Source of the DNA: Chloroflexota bacterium
GTDB taxonomy: Bacteria; Chloroflexota; Ktedonobacteria; Ktedonobacterales; Ktedonobacteraceae
Length of the DNA: 64,000 nt
Direction of reading: 5' to 3'
NCBI GenBank assembly: GCA_902812455.1
Contig: CADDZH010000005.1
Coordinates: 28,065 to 92,064, forward strand
Position numbers and translations under genes: made by a program. This document shows, in pieces, positions 1 to 8,973 of this stretch. The notes below the pieces were generated by a model. It was not told the DNA's origin. It did not search any database and worked only from the letters and a program-made list of their open reading frames with translations. Numbering within the stretch: the stretch's first letter is position 1; every line of letters begins with the position of its first letter.

Positions 1-533
1 TAGAGGCGCGCTTCTTCAGGGCTGCGCATATCCGGCTCGCTCACAATCTCGATCAAAGGAGTACCGGAGCGATTGATATCCACCAGGCTATAGCTCTCGA
101 AGTGGAGCAGGCGAGCCGTATCTTCTTCGAGGTGAACGCGCGTGATGCCGACCCTGCGCTCCTGCCTATCGTGCTCGATTGTGAGATAGCCGTTGCGGCT
201 GAGGGGAATATCATATTGCGAGATTTGATAGCCCTTCATCAAATCAGGGTAGAAGTAGTTTTTGCGGTCGAATTTCGAGTACTCAGGAATGGTACAATTG
301 AGCGCCAGGGCCGTCATGATGGTATAGGCGACAGCTTCCTGATTAATGACAGGCAACACACCGGGCATGCCCATGCATATAGGGCAGACATGGGTGTTGG
401 GTGCAGCGTTGGCATAATCGGTGCTACAGGAGCAGAACATCTTGCTTTTTGTAAGAAGTTGTGCGTGGACTTCGAGGCCGATAACTATTTCATAGTCCGT
501 CTCGATGCGGCTTTCAGGAGCAGTTGTTGTCAT
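1..533 (-). CDS. gatB: Asp-tRNA(Asn)/Glu-tRNA(Gln) amidotransferase subunit B (5' part)
   Basis: This is the N-terminal 177 codons of GatB, running off the left edge. GatB is the tRNA-binding kinase subunit of the GatCAB complex, which converts Glu-tRNA(Gln) and Asp-tRNA(Asn) to Gln-tRNA and Asn-tRNA in the cytoplasm. Translating the reverse strand from the ATG at 533 gives the family opening IGLEVHAQL, the Cys-rich stretch CSCSTDY...CPICMGMPG, then [20 protein letters not shown] and, near the edge, [17 protein letters not shown]. All are hallmark GatB blocks and the frame is intact. A short purine-rich AGAGG lies upstream. gatA and gatC are not in view. Identification is firm; completeness cannot be judged. 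Confidence 0.95.
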   Translation of the reverse strand, partial: MTTTAPESRIETDYEIVIGLEVHAQLLTKSKMFCSCSTDYANAAPNTHVCPICMGMPGVLPVINQEAVAYTIMTALALNCTIPEYSKFDRKNYFYPDLMKGYQISQYDIPLSRNGYLTIEHDRQERRVGITRVHLEEDTARLLHFESYSLVDINRSGTPLIEIVSEPDMRSPEEARL

Positions 534-604
534 GTATTTGTAACTCTACCTCTTCTCTATGTAAATGAAATTTAACAAACAAGATCGGCAAGAGCGGTAT
601 GGGG

Positions 605-677
605 CATGTCATGTTGAGCGAAGCGAAACATCCGCTGCCCATCGACACAGATCCTTCGCTTCGCTCAGGATGACATG
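605..677. repeat. Family A intergenic palindrome (copy 1)
   Basis: An imperfect inverted repeat: the left arm begins TGTCATGTTGAGCGAAGCGA and the right arm is TTCGCTTCGCTCAGGATGACA. It sits in the 290-bp gap between gatB and tRNA-Glu. At least eight related copies occur elsewhere in this window, always outside genes. Nothing else is recognisable in this gap. Confidence 0.8.
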
Positions 678-825
678 GGGTATCGATCCTGGTTGTTAAA
701 AATCAGCAGTGATCCGTTGGTTGCTCTAATTAAGTCTAGTCTTTTGGAGGCCATTCGTCAATGGGGAAAAGACATTGCTTGACAAGGGAGAAAGAATAAC
801 ATACAATGCTTGCGGTGAGAGTTGC

Positions 826-899
826 GCCTCGTTCGTCTAGTGGACTAGGACGCCGCCCTTTCAAGGCGGAGGTCACGGGTTCGAATCCCGTACGAGGTA
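826..899 (+). tRNA. tRNA-Glu (anticodon UUC)
   Basis: A full cloverleaf can be folded: acceptor GCCTCGT with ACGAGGT (one G-U pair), anticodon stem CCGCC/GGCGG around loop CTTTCAA giving anticodon TTC, and a T arm ACGGGTTCGAATCCCGT. The discriminator is A and CCA is not encoded. It lies about 80 bp upstream of moeA, on the same strand. Confidence 0.95.
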
Positions 900-982
900 C
901 TATTTTGCAGAGAAGCCTGGTATGCCTGTTTATTTTGGCCTGCCGGGCTTCTCTAATTTCAGACACAGGAAGGGAATAGATC

Positions 983-2203
983 ATGATCAGTGTTGAAGAG
1001 GCGCTTGAACGTATTCTTGCTGAAATTTCGCCGCTCGAAGCCTGCCGGGTCGCATTGCCGCAAGCGCTAGGGCTGGTGCTTGCGGAAGATGTTGTGGCGC
1101 AGGAGGATATGCCACCTTTCGCCAATTCTGCCATGGATGGCTTCGCGCTGCTCAGTCGCGATAGCCAGCCGCGTGATGGACAGCCGCCACGCCTGCGCGT
1201 GATAGGAGAAGTGGCGGCTGGCTATGTGGCAGATCGCACGGTAGAGGAGGGCACGGCCATACGTATCATGACGGGAGCGCCGGTACCACCGGGAGCGGAT
1301 GCTGTGATCCAGGTGGAATTGACGCGCTCGGAGGGGCCAGAAAGCGAATGGGTAGAGATACTGGAAGCGGTGCCTGCGGGGAATAACATCCGGCCTGCGG
1401 GAGAAGATATGCGGCGAGGACAGACCATATTGAGGCGAGGGACAGAGATCGGGCCATGGGAAATCGGCGTGCTGGCAACACTGGGCTGGGCAACGGTGCC
1501 GGTGATACGGCGTCCCGAGGTGGCGATACTGGCGACCGGCGACGAAGTGATCGATATCCATGAAGTTTTGCGGCCAGGCAAGATTCGCAATAGCAATAGT
1601 TACCTGCTGGAGGCAGCCGTGACGCGCGCTGGCGGCACACCTCACCGTTTGGGCGTCGCTCACGATACGGTAGAGAGCCTGCGTGAGAAGTTTAGCGAGG
1701 CCATGAAATACGACCTGATCATTACATCCGGTGGGGTTTCAGTGGGGGAGTTCGACCTGGTGAAAAATATCATGGCAGAACAGGGAGAAATCAACTTCTG
1801 GCGCATTAATATGCGTCCCGGCAAACCGGTGGCCTTTGGGCACATTGGCAGCAAGCCGCTGCTGGGACTGCCAGGTAATCCTGTTTCAGCCGCCGTGACA
1901 TTCGAGCTATTCGGGCGCCCGGTGATTCGCAAGATGCTGGGGCACGCTCGCCTGCTACGGCCCCAGGTGGATGTGATCGTGGAAGATGGGGTAAGCGATC
2001 GTGCTATGCGTCGCCACTATGTGCGCGCTCACGTGGAATGGCGCGATGGGCAATTTGTCGCGCATACGACGGGCAACCAGGGATCGAACATTACCACGTC
2101 GCTATTGAACGCCAACGCCCTGGTGATTGTGCCAGAGGGTGGGGTAGAAGTGCATCCGGGCGATAGAGCAAAGGCTATCATGCTGGATTGGCCAGAGGTA
2201 TGA
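983..2203 (+). CDS. moeA: Molybdopterin molybdotransferase MoeA
   Basis: A 406-residue MoeA, the usual family length. MoeA inserts molybdate into adenylylated molybdopterin in the last step of molybdenum cofactor synthesis. Visible motifs are DMPPFANSAMDGFA near residue 45, RIMTGAPVPPGADAV near 95, the MoCF-binding core with TSGGVSVGEFD near 250, and LLGLPGNPVSA near 295; the C-terminal domain IV is present. An AGGAAGGGAAT Shine-Dalgarno region precedes the ATG. It follows tRNA-Glu and ends exactly where the convergent regulator gene ends. No other moa/mob genes are visible, so its operon partners are elsewhere. Confidence 0.95.
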   Translation: MISVEEALERILAEISPLEACRVALPQALGLVLAEDVVAQEDMPPFANSAMDGFALLSRDSQPRDGQPPRLRVIGEVAAGYVADRTVEEGTAIRIMTGAPVPPGADAVIQVELTRSEGPESEWVEILEAVPAGNNIRPAGEDMRRGQTILRRGTEIGPWEIGVLATLGWATVPVIRRPEVAILATGDEVIDIHEVLRPGKIRNSNSYLLEAAVTRAGGTPHRLGVAHDTVESLREKFSEAMKYDLIITSGGVSVGEFDLVKNIMAEQGEINFWRINMRPGKPVAFGHIGSKPLLGLPGNPVSAAVTFELFGRPVIRKMLGHARLLRPQVDVIVEDGVSDRAMRRHYVRAHVEWRDGQFVAHTTGNQGSNITTSLLNANALVIVPEGGVEVHPGDRAKAIMLDWPEV

Positions 2204-3271
2204 TCAATGCTCCAATTTAGCGGATGCAAGCCGGTAGCGTAACTGGTCACGTGACATATGCAGGAGAGCAGCGGCCTGCACCTGGTTGCCGTGGCAACGT
2301 TCAAGGGCGGTTTCTACAAACTTCTGCTCAATTGAGTTGAGGAAGGCCGGGAGATCAACCCCTTCAGGCGGCAGCTCGATCTGCTCCTGTATTTCTTGCA
2401 GGCGCTGGGCTGCGCTGCTTCCGGCCTTGCGGATATCTTCAGGCAGATCTTCGGGGCGAATCACCTGCCCATCGGACAAAATCTGCCCGTGCTGGATAAC
2501 GCTGCGCAACTGGCGAACATTGCCCGGCCAGGAGTAGCGCAACAAGAGTTCCATAGCTTCCGGGCTGATAGAGAGCGATTCTGCCCCTTCCACCCTATGA
2601 AGCTGTAAGAAGTGATGAACCAGCGGCTCAATATCTTCTGGCCGCTCACGCAAAGGTGGAATACGCAAGGTGATCACCTGGAGGCGATAAAATAGATCCT
2701 CGCGAAAGGCCTTGCGGGCAACAGCCGCTCTAAGATCAACATTGGTTGCAGAAATAACTCGCAAATCAACATGAATTTCTTTTGTGCTGCCGACAGGTCG
2801 AAAGCAGCGCGTTTCCAGGAAACGTAAGAGCTTGGCCTGCAAAACGAGCGGCATGGAGCCGATTTCATCGAGAAAGAGTGTGCCTCCATCAGCGTGTAAA
2901 AGGTGGCCTTGCCGGGAAACCTTTGCATCGGTGAAGGCTCCGGCTTCGACGCCAAAAAGCTCTGTTTCCAGTAAGCTTTCGGGGATGGCCGCACAGTTGA
3001 TAGCGACAAATGGATAGGAGGAGCGAGAACTGAGAGCATGAATGGCGCAAGCTATAACATCTTTGCCTGTCCCGCTTTCGCCCTGCAACAGCACGGTTGT
3101 GGCCGGGTACGCCGAGACCTGGCGGGCCATCATAGCAATATTGCGCATAGCTGCGCTGTGACCAATAATCAGTCCCATGCCGGCAAGCACATCCTCCAGT
3201 GAGGTTTCACTAGAAGATAGCTCTTGATCACAAGAGGTAGCCGGTAAGCTTGATACCTTCAATCCCTTCAC
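2204..3271 (-). CDS. Sigma-54-type AAA+ regulator lacking a receiver domain
   Basis: A 355-residue protein made of a sigma-54-interaction AAA+ domain (about residues 35-260) and a C-terminal Fis-type helix-turn-helix (CHGNQVQAAALLHMSRDQLR). Walker A is GESGTGKD and Walker B is GTLFLDEIG. The loop that contacts sigma-54, normally GAFTGA, reads GAFTDA. The N-terminus has only about 35 residues, so there is no receiver, GAF or PAS domain. GTG start with GGAGG six bases upstream. The gene abuts moeA tail to tail and the DUF4388 gene lies just upstream on the same strand, so the two may be co-transcribed. Family known; target genes and sigma-54 dependence unknown. Confidence 0.85.
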   Translation of the reverse strand: MKGLKVSSLPATSCDQELSSSETSLEDVLAGMGLIIGHSAAMRNIAMMARQVSAYPATTVLLQGESGTGKDVIACAIHALSSRSSYPFVAINCAAIPESLLETELFGVEAGAFTDAKVSRQGHLLHADGGTLFLDEIGSMPLVLQAKLLRFLETRCFRPVGSTKEIHVDLRVISATNVDLRAAVARKAFREDLFYRLQVITLRIPPLRERPEDIEPLVHHFLQLHRVEGAESLSISPEAMELLLRYSWPGNVRQLRSVIQHGQILSDGQVIRPEDLPEDIRKAGSSAAQRLQEIQEQIELPPEGVDLPAFLNSIEQKFVETALERCHGNQVQAAALLHMSRDQLRYRLASAKLEH

Positions 3272-3320
3272 ACATATCCTCCCTAACTATCATGACATGA
3301 CACGAAAGCCCAATAAACTG

Positions 3321-4646
3321 CTAGCGCTTCTCACCGGCAGAAGCATAAACTGCCTGGGTCGAGTAAAGAGGGCCGCTTGGCTGTAAGGGCTGCAAGGGTT
3401 GGGGCGTTGTGATCCAGCCCCGGCCCCGAATAAAGGTTGCGCCATTGCCGCCATTGCCCCACTGGGATTGTGTTTCAAAAGCGGTTGGTGAGGAGAAAGA
3501 TGGAGGGAGACCATCAGTTGTGGGAGCTATAGCAACCCAGGGCTGAGCGGGAGCGGCTGCATAGCCAGGAGTAACGAGGCCATTGGCCAGACCAGAGGCA
3601 ATGAGCTGGCGAGAAACCGGCGAAAGCTCATATAGGGGAGCCGGCGTTTGCGGAGAGGGAAGAATATTGACTAAACCGAGCGCCAGTAGCTCACCGGTGA
3701 CCTGGCGTATAAGCCCGACGGGCATGCCCAATTCATGGCATGCCATTTCCAGGGTAGTGCGTCCATCAGCGCGTGTAAGAAGCCGCCACTGCTCAGGTGT
3801 CAGCACAAATACTGGATTCTGCTCGCGCAGGGGAGAAAGGTCTACAGGAAGCAGGGCCATCTCAGGTCTCAGGAAGGATGTATCGACAGATAGCGGCTGG
3901 AGAGGCGCTGTGACACGTTTTGGCTGCGCCAGTGGAGGATATGCCAGAGATTGCGGTGTAGCTGCATCCTCAACTGCACTGAGATCAGGTAAAGGGGATT
4001 CTGGTAGTAAAGACTCTGAGAAACGAGGTATTTCTGTAACCAGCTCAGAGGCGCTCAATGAGGCAGGCAGGTGAGCAGGAGCAGGCGCTTGCACCTGCGG
4101 GCGCATTGTGGAAGATACAGCCTCGCCGCCTGTTGATCGTGGCTGAAATTCAGGGCCTGTAGTGGAAGCAGGCACAGGGCTTACAAAGGGCGTAAGCAGG
4201 GAAGAGATAGAAATAGCGACAAGGAGGCGATTGAGAGGCGGCTGCTGGCCTTCTTCAAACGAGATTTCGCCGTTTTGCCAGGAGAGAACCGCCTGTACTA
4301 CAGCGGCAGCTTCTTTCGTAGCCCAGGCCCGCAGGTTTTCGCGGCTCACATAGCCAAGATCCATGAGTGTTAGCGCCAGGCGAGTCTCGTCTTGCGGGGT
4401 CGCACCAAGAGCGAGCACAGCATCTTGTAAAGCTTGTGCTGAAATAACGCCGGCCTGTACGAGCCGCTCCTCCAAAGTAGTGTTTGTACGCACGGGGCCG
4501 ATGCAAATTAAGCGCCCGCTCCGAACATAGAACTCTATCCACTGCTCCCCTTGCTTAACGATAAGCGCCCCTGTTTTCGCATGTGCTTCGATTGCCTGGA
4601 AAACTGACGATAAACTGACTTGCCCTAACGTTCCTATGAATGCCAC
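3321..4646 (-). CDS. DUF4388 (PATAN-type) protein with long Pro-rich linker
   Basis: A 441-residue protein. Residues 1-130 match DUF4388/PATAN: FIGTLGQVSLSSVFQAIE, then a beta-rich segment ending FYVRSGRLICIGP, then a helical part. Residues about 165-270 are Pro/Ser-rich and probably disordered. Around 285-345 there is a second folded segment (LTPEQWRLLTRADGRTTLEM) resembling the winged-helix tail seen in other DUF4388 proteins. GTG start with GGAG seven bases upstream. DUF4388 proteins are found with roadblock/MglA and two-component proteins in several phyla; such genes lie about 6 kb away here. The role is unproven; signalling or polarity scaffold is an inference. Confidence 0.8.
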   Translation of the reverse strand: MAFIGTLGQVSLSSVFQAIEAHAKTGALIVKQGEQWIEFYVRSGRLICIGPVRTNTTLEERLVQAGVISAQALQDAVLALGATPQDETRLALTLMDLGYVSRENLRAWATKEAAAVVQAVLSWQNGEISFEEGQQPPLNRLLVAISISSLLTPFVSPVPASTTGPEFQPRSTGGEAVSSTMRPQVQAPAPAHLPASLSASELVTEIPRFSESLLPESPLPDLSAVEDAATPQSLAYPPLAQPKRVTAPLQPLSVDTSFLRPEMALLPVDLSPLREQNPVFVLTPEQWRLLTRADGRTTLEMACHELGMPVGLIRQVTGELLALGLVNILPSPQTPAPLYELSPVSRQLIASGLANGLVTPGYAAAPAQPWVAIAPTTDGLPPSFSSPTAFETQSQWGNGGNGATFIRGRGWITTPQPLQPLQPSGPLYSTQAVYASAGEKR

Positions 4647-4730
4647 AATACGTCTCCGCTATCCAGAGTCTCTAAATATACAACGAACAACTAGCGGTTA
4701 AGAAATTTACCGGCCAAGATCGACACCTCT

Positions 4731-4826
4731 TGTCATCCTTAGCGCAGCGAAGGATCTCTTTTGCCCGGCATCGGATGCTTCCCCTTCGTTCCTCAGGGCT
4801 TCGGCTCACTCGCTCAGCATGACATA
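4731..4826. repeat. Family A intergenic palindrome (copy 2)
   Basis: Left arm TGTCATCCTTAGCGCAGCGA, right arm ending CGCTCAGCATGACA, with an inserted GCTTCGGCTCACTCGCT block of the kind seen in copies 6-8. It fills the gap between the DUF4388 gene and tRNA-Ser. Confidence 0.8.
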
Positions 4827-4882
4827 GCTGGCGCATCCGGTCTTCTATAAATAATAAATACAAAGGCTTGATTACCTTTGAG

Positions 4883-4966
4883 CGGAGGGAGAGGGATTCG
4901 AACCCCCGGGGCTGTTAACCCAACTGTTTTCAAGACAGTCGCAATAGACCACTCTGCCATCCCTCC
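4883..4966 (-). tRNA. tRNA-Ser (anticodon UGA)
   Basis: The reverse strand folds as a serine tRNA: acceptor GGAGGGA with TCCCTCC, anticodon stem ACTGT/ACAGT with loop CTTGAAA (anticodon TGA), an extended variable region and T arm GGGGGTTCGAATCCCTC. The discriminator is G, as expected for tRNA-Ser. It lies about 300 bp downstream of serS copy 1 on the same strand. Confidence 0.93.
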
Positions 4967-5272
4967 GAGGATTAGTGTATCACAGCCTCTCAGGCCGTGT
5001 CAAGCCACTTACGCTTCCCCACAATTTCGGCCAAAAAACATCAGAACAGTCGCATGTGTTCCGAACTCCCCGCAATAAGCGTACCATCTCCTGATCCATT
5101 CGTCAAACAACCCTAGCCATTAGTACCAGAAGAAGACCATGTACTCGTTCATCGTACCCGCCTGAGAGAGCCTCACAGCAACGCTCCGATAGACTCTCTA
5201 ACAGAGGATCGGCCCGACCCTGCGGATATCTTTCTTGGCAAGTTGCGTACCAACAACGCTGCGCAAGTTCGT
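4967..5272. other. Gap between tRNA-Ser and serS1
   Basis: About 300 bases with no gene that can be supported. On the reverse strand a 57-codon open frame (LNELAQRCWYATCQERYP...) overlaps the end of serS1 and stops at about 5103. It has protein-like composition but no ATG/GTG/TTG start with a ribosome site, so it is not called. Confidence 0.5.
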
Positions 5273-6544
5273 TCAGGGGGCCAGCAATGAGGTGCCCATG
5301 TAGGGGCGTAGGACTTTTGGGATAATGATAGTACCGTTGGCCTGCTGGTAGGTCTCCAGAATGGCGGCCAGGGTGCGACCCACAGCCAGCCCTGAGGCAT
5401 TGAGGGTATGCACATACTCTGCGTGGCTCGTCGCGGTTGGCCGGTATTTGATATTCGCCCGCCGGGCCTGAAAAGCTTCGCAATTGCTGATCGAGGAGAT
5501 TTCCACAAAGTCCTCCAGGCCGGGCATCCAGACCTCTAGATCGACGGTTTTTGCGGATGCGAAAGGGAGATTCGCTGCGCAAAGCGCTACAACGCGATAT
5601 GGCAGATCCAGGCTGCGCAGCACGGCTTCTGCATGACCCAGCACCTGGTTAAATGCGCTATATGACTCTTGCGGCTCGACAAGCTGAAATAGCTCGATTT
5701 TGTTGAATTGATGGAGGCGCATCAAGCCGCGTGTTTGCCGCGATGCCGATCCCGCCTCTCGGCGGAAGGCGGTTGTCCAGGCGACGTAACGCAGGGGAAG
5801 CGTGCCAGGCGGTAAGATGGAATCGCTATGCAGGCCGACAAGTGGGACTTCGGCTGTGGGATTGAGGTAAAGCTCATCCTCAGGACAGTTGTACACCTGG
5901 TCTTCAAACTTGGGCAACTGCCCTGCTCCCAGCATGACCGAGCGCTTAGCCAGGAAGGGTGGGATGATTTCGGTATAGCCATGTTCCTGGGTATGCAAAT
6001 CGAGCATAAAGGAGATGAGAGCACGTTCCAGGCGCGCCCCTGCTCCCGTCATCGTGATGAAACGACTGCCTGCTATTTTTGTGCCGCTTTCAGCATCGAA
6101 GAGGCCCAGGCGCTGGCCTAGCTCCCAATGAGGTCGTGGGTTGAAGTGATACGAGATCGGCTCGCCCCAGCGCCTCACCTCATAATCAAGGTTTTCTTCG
6201 CCTCCATCATGCACGCTTTGATGGGGTATATTGGGCAGGCGAAGGAGTAAGGGCTGCAGGCGTGTTTCGATATCGATGATTTGCAACTCTGTCTGGCGAA
6301 TATCCTTTGTGATGGCTTTGATACGTGCGTTGAGGTCTGCCCGGCGCTCAAGAGGCGCGCTGCGAACAGCCTCTTTGAGAGGCTTCAGCATTTCATACAG
6401 GCCATCAAGGCGCGTGGCGAGCCCGCGACGCTGCTCTGCCAGGTGCAGGAGCTCGTCGATATCCTGAGGATCATGCCGGCGCTGCAATCCCTCACGCACG
6501 ATTTCAGGATGCTGGCGAATAAAGTCAAGGTTGAGCATGGGCAT
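5273..6544 (-). CDS. serS: Seryl-tRNA synthetase, copy 1
   Basis: Class II seryl-tRNA synthetase charging tRNA-Ser with serine. The N-terminal coiled-coil tRNA-binding arm (about residues 30-110) is present, followed by the catalytic core: motif 2 FRREAGSASRQTRGLMRLHQ with HQFNKIE, the serine-site stretch EVWMPGLEDFVEISSISNCE, and motif 3 TLNASGLAVGRTLAAILE. Start chosen at ATG 6544 (MPMLNLDFIRQHPE), which fits the family N-terminus; an upstream in-frame extension has no homology-like content. It sits just upstream of a tRNA-Ser gene. A second, clearly different SerRS is encoded at 45219-46523. This copy has no T-box leader. Confidence 0.93.
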   Translation of the reverse strand: MPMLNLDFIRQHPEIVREGLQRRHDPQDIDELLHLAEQRRGLATRLDGLYEMLKPLKEAVRSAPLERRADLNARIKAITKDIRQTELQIIDIETRLQPLLLRLPNIPHQSVHDGGEENLDYEVRRWGEPISYHFNPRPHWELGQRLGLFDAESGTKIAGSRFITMTGAGARLERALISFMLDLHTQEHGYTEIIPPFLAKRSVMLGAGQLPKFEDQVYNCPEDELYLNPTAEVPLVGLHSDSILPPGTLPLRYVAWTTAFRREAGSASRQTRGLMRLHQFNKIELFQLVEPQESYSAFNQVLGHAEAVLRSLDLPYRVVALCAANLPFASAKTVDLEVWMPGLEDFVEISSISNCEAFQARRANIKYRPTATSHAEYVHTLNASGLAVGRTLAAILETYQQANGTIIIPKVLRPYMGTSLLAP

Positions 6545-6659
6545 AGTATGCCATATTTCCCCTGTTCGGGCAATACTTATCTTTTCCCTTGCAGGCGCCA
6601 TGCCAGGCCTAGTAAAATGAATGATATATCCGAATCGTCCCTAGAAAGGGAAAACGCAG

Positions 6660-8180
6660 GTGCCTCATTCTTCAAAGCGGGTGTTGTTCTTACTGCCGGT
6701 GGCTATGCTGCTCCTCATAGGAGTATTACCGGCCTGCAACACAAGCCCTATCACGATCCAGGCCACGCCTACGCCAACACCGCTGTATTTCCTGAGCAAT
6801 GGCGGCTGGTGTGTCAGGCTGGGCAATCATCCCCAGCCGCCATACGCCAACATCCAGGTGAGCGATGATCGCTACCTTGCCCATAGCGAACCCATGCTGG
6901 CCGAGAATCCTGAGAATCCGCTCAACCTGGTCGGTGGCTCTAAATTCTTCACCGACCCGGCCCACTATCGCTTCCAGATCGGGTACTACACCTCGTTTGA
7001 CGGCGGCTGCACATGGACGGATGGCGGCGTTTTGCCGGGATTCAAGAGCGGCACGATTACCTCCGATCCGAGCTTTGCTTTCGACACTCACAATGATGTT
7101 TACGCGGCTGTGCTGTTCGACGGCCCTGGTAATGATAGCGGCGTAGCCGTTTACACATCCAGAAATGGCGGCAGGAGCTTCGGAAATCCCGTGCGCGTCT
7201 TCGACGACCCGACAGGGAAGGTGTTCAGCGATAAGCCGTGGATTACGGTCGATCAAACATCCGGGCCATACAGCGGGGATGTCTATGTGGCCTGGTCATA
7301 TGATCATGGGAACCAGTGCGGGTTTGGAAACTTTTGCAGCGAGGAGCTGGCGTTCTCGCGCTCGACCGACCACGGCAAGACGTTCTCGCCGGTGCGCCTG
7401 ATCGAGGGCAACGCGCCGTTTTGCACCAATCCTGCCACGGGTCGCCCCACTAATTCAAGGAAATGCGACGCAGTACAGGGTGTGATCCCGGTTGTCGAGC
7501 CGGACGGCACAATTGTGATCGCCTTTCCATATATCGACCTGATGAGCAACTCCATTCCGACGAGGCTGCTGGCCATCCGCTCTTCCGATGGCGGCAGCAC
7601 ATGGACGAATCCTACATTAGCTGCGACGATTCATGACATCGCGGGCAGGTTTCCGCCGGAGAAATACCGGGTTATCTCTTTGCCAGCGTTCGCCTGCGAC
7701 CCCCGTACCGGCCAGCTTTACCTCACGTGGTCGGATAAACGAACGAATGGCTCCGACATCCTGTTCAGTACGTCGAGCGATCAAGGTCAGACCTGGTCAA
7801 CGCCTATTCGCGTCAACGATGATCCTGTAGAAGCCGGGGTCAATCATTTCCAGCCGCAAATGGCCGTGGCGCCTGATGGAGTGATCAGCATTTCATTCTT
7901 CGATACTCGCGTTGATCCACAGCACCTGTTGATCGATGTGTTCCTGGCCCAATCCATCAATCACGGAGCATCCTTCCTCAAGAACGTGCGGGTAACAGTA
8001 CAGAGCTGGGATCCGAGAGTTGATGCGCCAATAGACGAGTACGGGAACCAGTTCATCGGAGACTACGAGGGGCTGGCAGCAGATAACGAGTTCGTTCATC
8101 CCTTCTGGAACGACACTCGCACAGGCAAGCAGGAAATCTTCACGGCAGCCGTGCCGAGCGCGCAGCCGCGTAATAGCTAA
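6660..8180 (+). CDS. Secreted lipoprotein with sialidase-type BNR/Asp-box repeats
   Basis: A 506-residue exported protein. Residues 1-27 form a lipoprotein signal peptide with lipobox LPAC. The mature part contains at least six Asp-box-like turns (SFDGGCTW, SRNGGRSF, STDHGKTF, SSDGGSTW, SSDQGQTW, SINHGASF), the signature of a six-bladed sialidase-like beta-propeller. GTG start; AGAAAGGG lies ten bases upstream. It is divergent from serS1 and the N-terminus follows within 120 bp. Catalytic sialidase residues (an arginine triad, FRIP motif) were not recognised, so it may bind or hydrolyse some other glycan at the cell surface. Confidence 0.8.
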   Translation: MPHSSKRVLFLLPVAMLLLIGVLPACNTSPITIQATPTPTPLYFLSNGGWCVRLGNHPQPPYANIQVSDDRYLAHSEPMLAENPENPLNLVGGSKFFTDPAHYRFQIGYYTSFDGGCTWTDGGVLPGFKSGTITSDPSFAFDTHNDVYAAVLFDGPGNDSGVAVYTSRNGGRSFGNPVRVFDDPTGKVFSDKPWITVDQTSGPYSGDVYVAWSYDHGNQCGFGNFCSEELAFSRSTDHGKTFSPVRLIEGNAPFCTNPATGRPTNSRKCDAVQGVIPVVEPDGTIVIAFPYIDLMSNSIPTRLLAIRSSDGGSTWTNPTLAATIHDIAGRFPPEKYRVISLPAFACDPRTGQLYLTWSDKRTNGSDILFSTSSDQGQTWSTPIRVNDDPVEAGVNHFQPQMAVAPDGVISISFFDTRVDPQHLLIDVFLAQSINHGASFLKNVRVTVQSWDPRVDAPIDEYGNQFIGDYEGLAADNEFVHPFWNDTRTGKQEIFTAAVPSAQPRNS

Positions 8181-8190
8181 AGGCGAGTGC

Positions 8191-8469
8191 TTAGCCCGCA
8201 GAATTGAACATATAGACCTCGGCTGGTTTAATTTCCCCTTCGCTAGGTGGTGCATCTTTCACCAAAATGGACCACGCTGCCTCAAAAGCTTCCTGAGATT
8301 CCCAGAAGGTGAAGCCCATGAGTGTGCCTCTCGCGGGGTCTTTAAAAACGTTGGAGACGAAAACGATCCCTGGCTGCTTTTTGATCAGCTCGTCAAACTG
8401 GCGCATCTTCTGAACCCAAAGCTCTTCCATGCCGGGCTGCGGGTAATGAACAGAGTAAAATAAAAACAT
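8191..8469 (-). CDS. ABM-domain small protein (antibiotic biosynthesis monooxygenase family)
   Basis: A 92-residue protein with the dimeric ferredoxin-like alpha/beta fold of the ABM family: FLFYSVHYPQPGMEE at the start, then ELIKKQPGIVFVSNVFKDP and LMGFTFWESQEAFEAAW, the usual edge-strand pattern. Start set at ATG 8469 because AAAGGAGG lies ten bases upstream; the longer frame reading MPKGLKEEAR includes the ribosome site itself. Members include heme-degrading and quinone-type monooxygenases as well as stress proteins of unknown substrate. It is convergent with the BNR lipoprotein gene and only ten bases from it. Confidence 0.75.
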   Translation of the reverse strand: MFLFYSVHYPQPGMEELWVQKMRQFDELIKKQPGIVFVSNVFKDPARGTLMGFTFWESQEAFEAAWSILVKDAPPSEGEIKPAEVYMFNSAG

Positions 8470-8493
8470 GATTCTCGCTTCCTCCTTTAGACC

Positions 8494-8646
8494 TTTAGGC
8501 AAGGTTCAAATGAATGTGACGATTCCTCAATTAACGGAAAAGCCTGTACATGTCATGTTGAGCGAAGCGAAACATCTGATGCCGATCGACAGAGATCCTT
8601 CGCGGAGTTTACCCTGAGCGAAGCGAATGGGCTCAGGATGACATGG
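8494..8646. repeat. Composite repeat: GGCAAGGTTCA module plus Family A palindrome (copy 3)
   Basis: Starts with TTTAGGCAAGGTTCAAATGA, which recurs at 35336 and in variant form near 40560 (reverse) and 43265. It runs into a Family A palindrome at 8549-8646 (TGTCATGTTGAGCG to CTCAGGATGACA). It lies upstream of the ABM gene start. Confidence 0.75.
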
Positions 8647-8699
8647 CCGGAGCATTCGTCATCCCATGATGCAGATACCCTCGGTTTGATTACCGGTTT

Positions 8700-8805
8700 T
8701 GGCTGCTAAAAATCATAATCGGTAATGGGCTCGATAAATTGGGAACCTACGCTGGTCGGCATACCGGCACGGAGCGCGATAAATCGGGCCCCTACGGATA
8801 CTCCG
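8700..8805. repeat. Family C intergenic repeat (copy 1)
   Basis: Contains CTAAAAATCATAATCGGT and GCGATAAATCGGGCCCCTAC; both are shared, in inverted order, with 35175-35340. The rest of the 8470-8973 gap holds no gene that I can support. Confidence 0.6.
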
Positions 8806-8973
8806 ATCAATTGCTTCATCTTCATAATCGGCCCTACAGATGTGCTATGTGGCTCCTGGACATGATAAATCCCCTTCACGATTCTTGTTCGCATAGCTCG
8901 TGCGAGCGTTTGCATCCCGGCTTGATTTGAGGTACCCTATCATAAGGTTAACACAAAACAGATAGAAAGAATC

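Noticed and set aside
5103..5272. Reverse-strand tail reading LNELAQRCWYATCQERYP...
   Set aside because: Protein-like but no valid start with ribosome site outside serS1; not called as a gene.
8706..8915. 69-codon reverse frame in the repeat-rich gap
   Set aside because: Lies in Family C repeat sequence and lacks family features.
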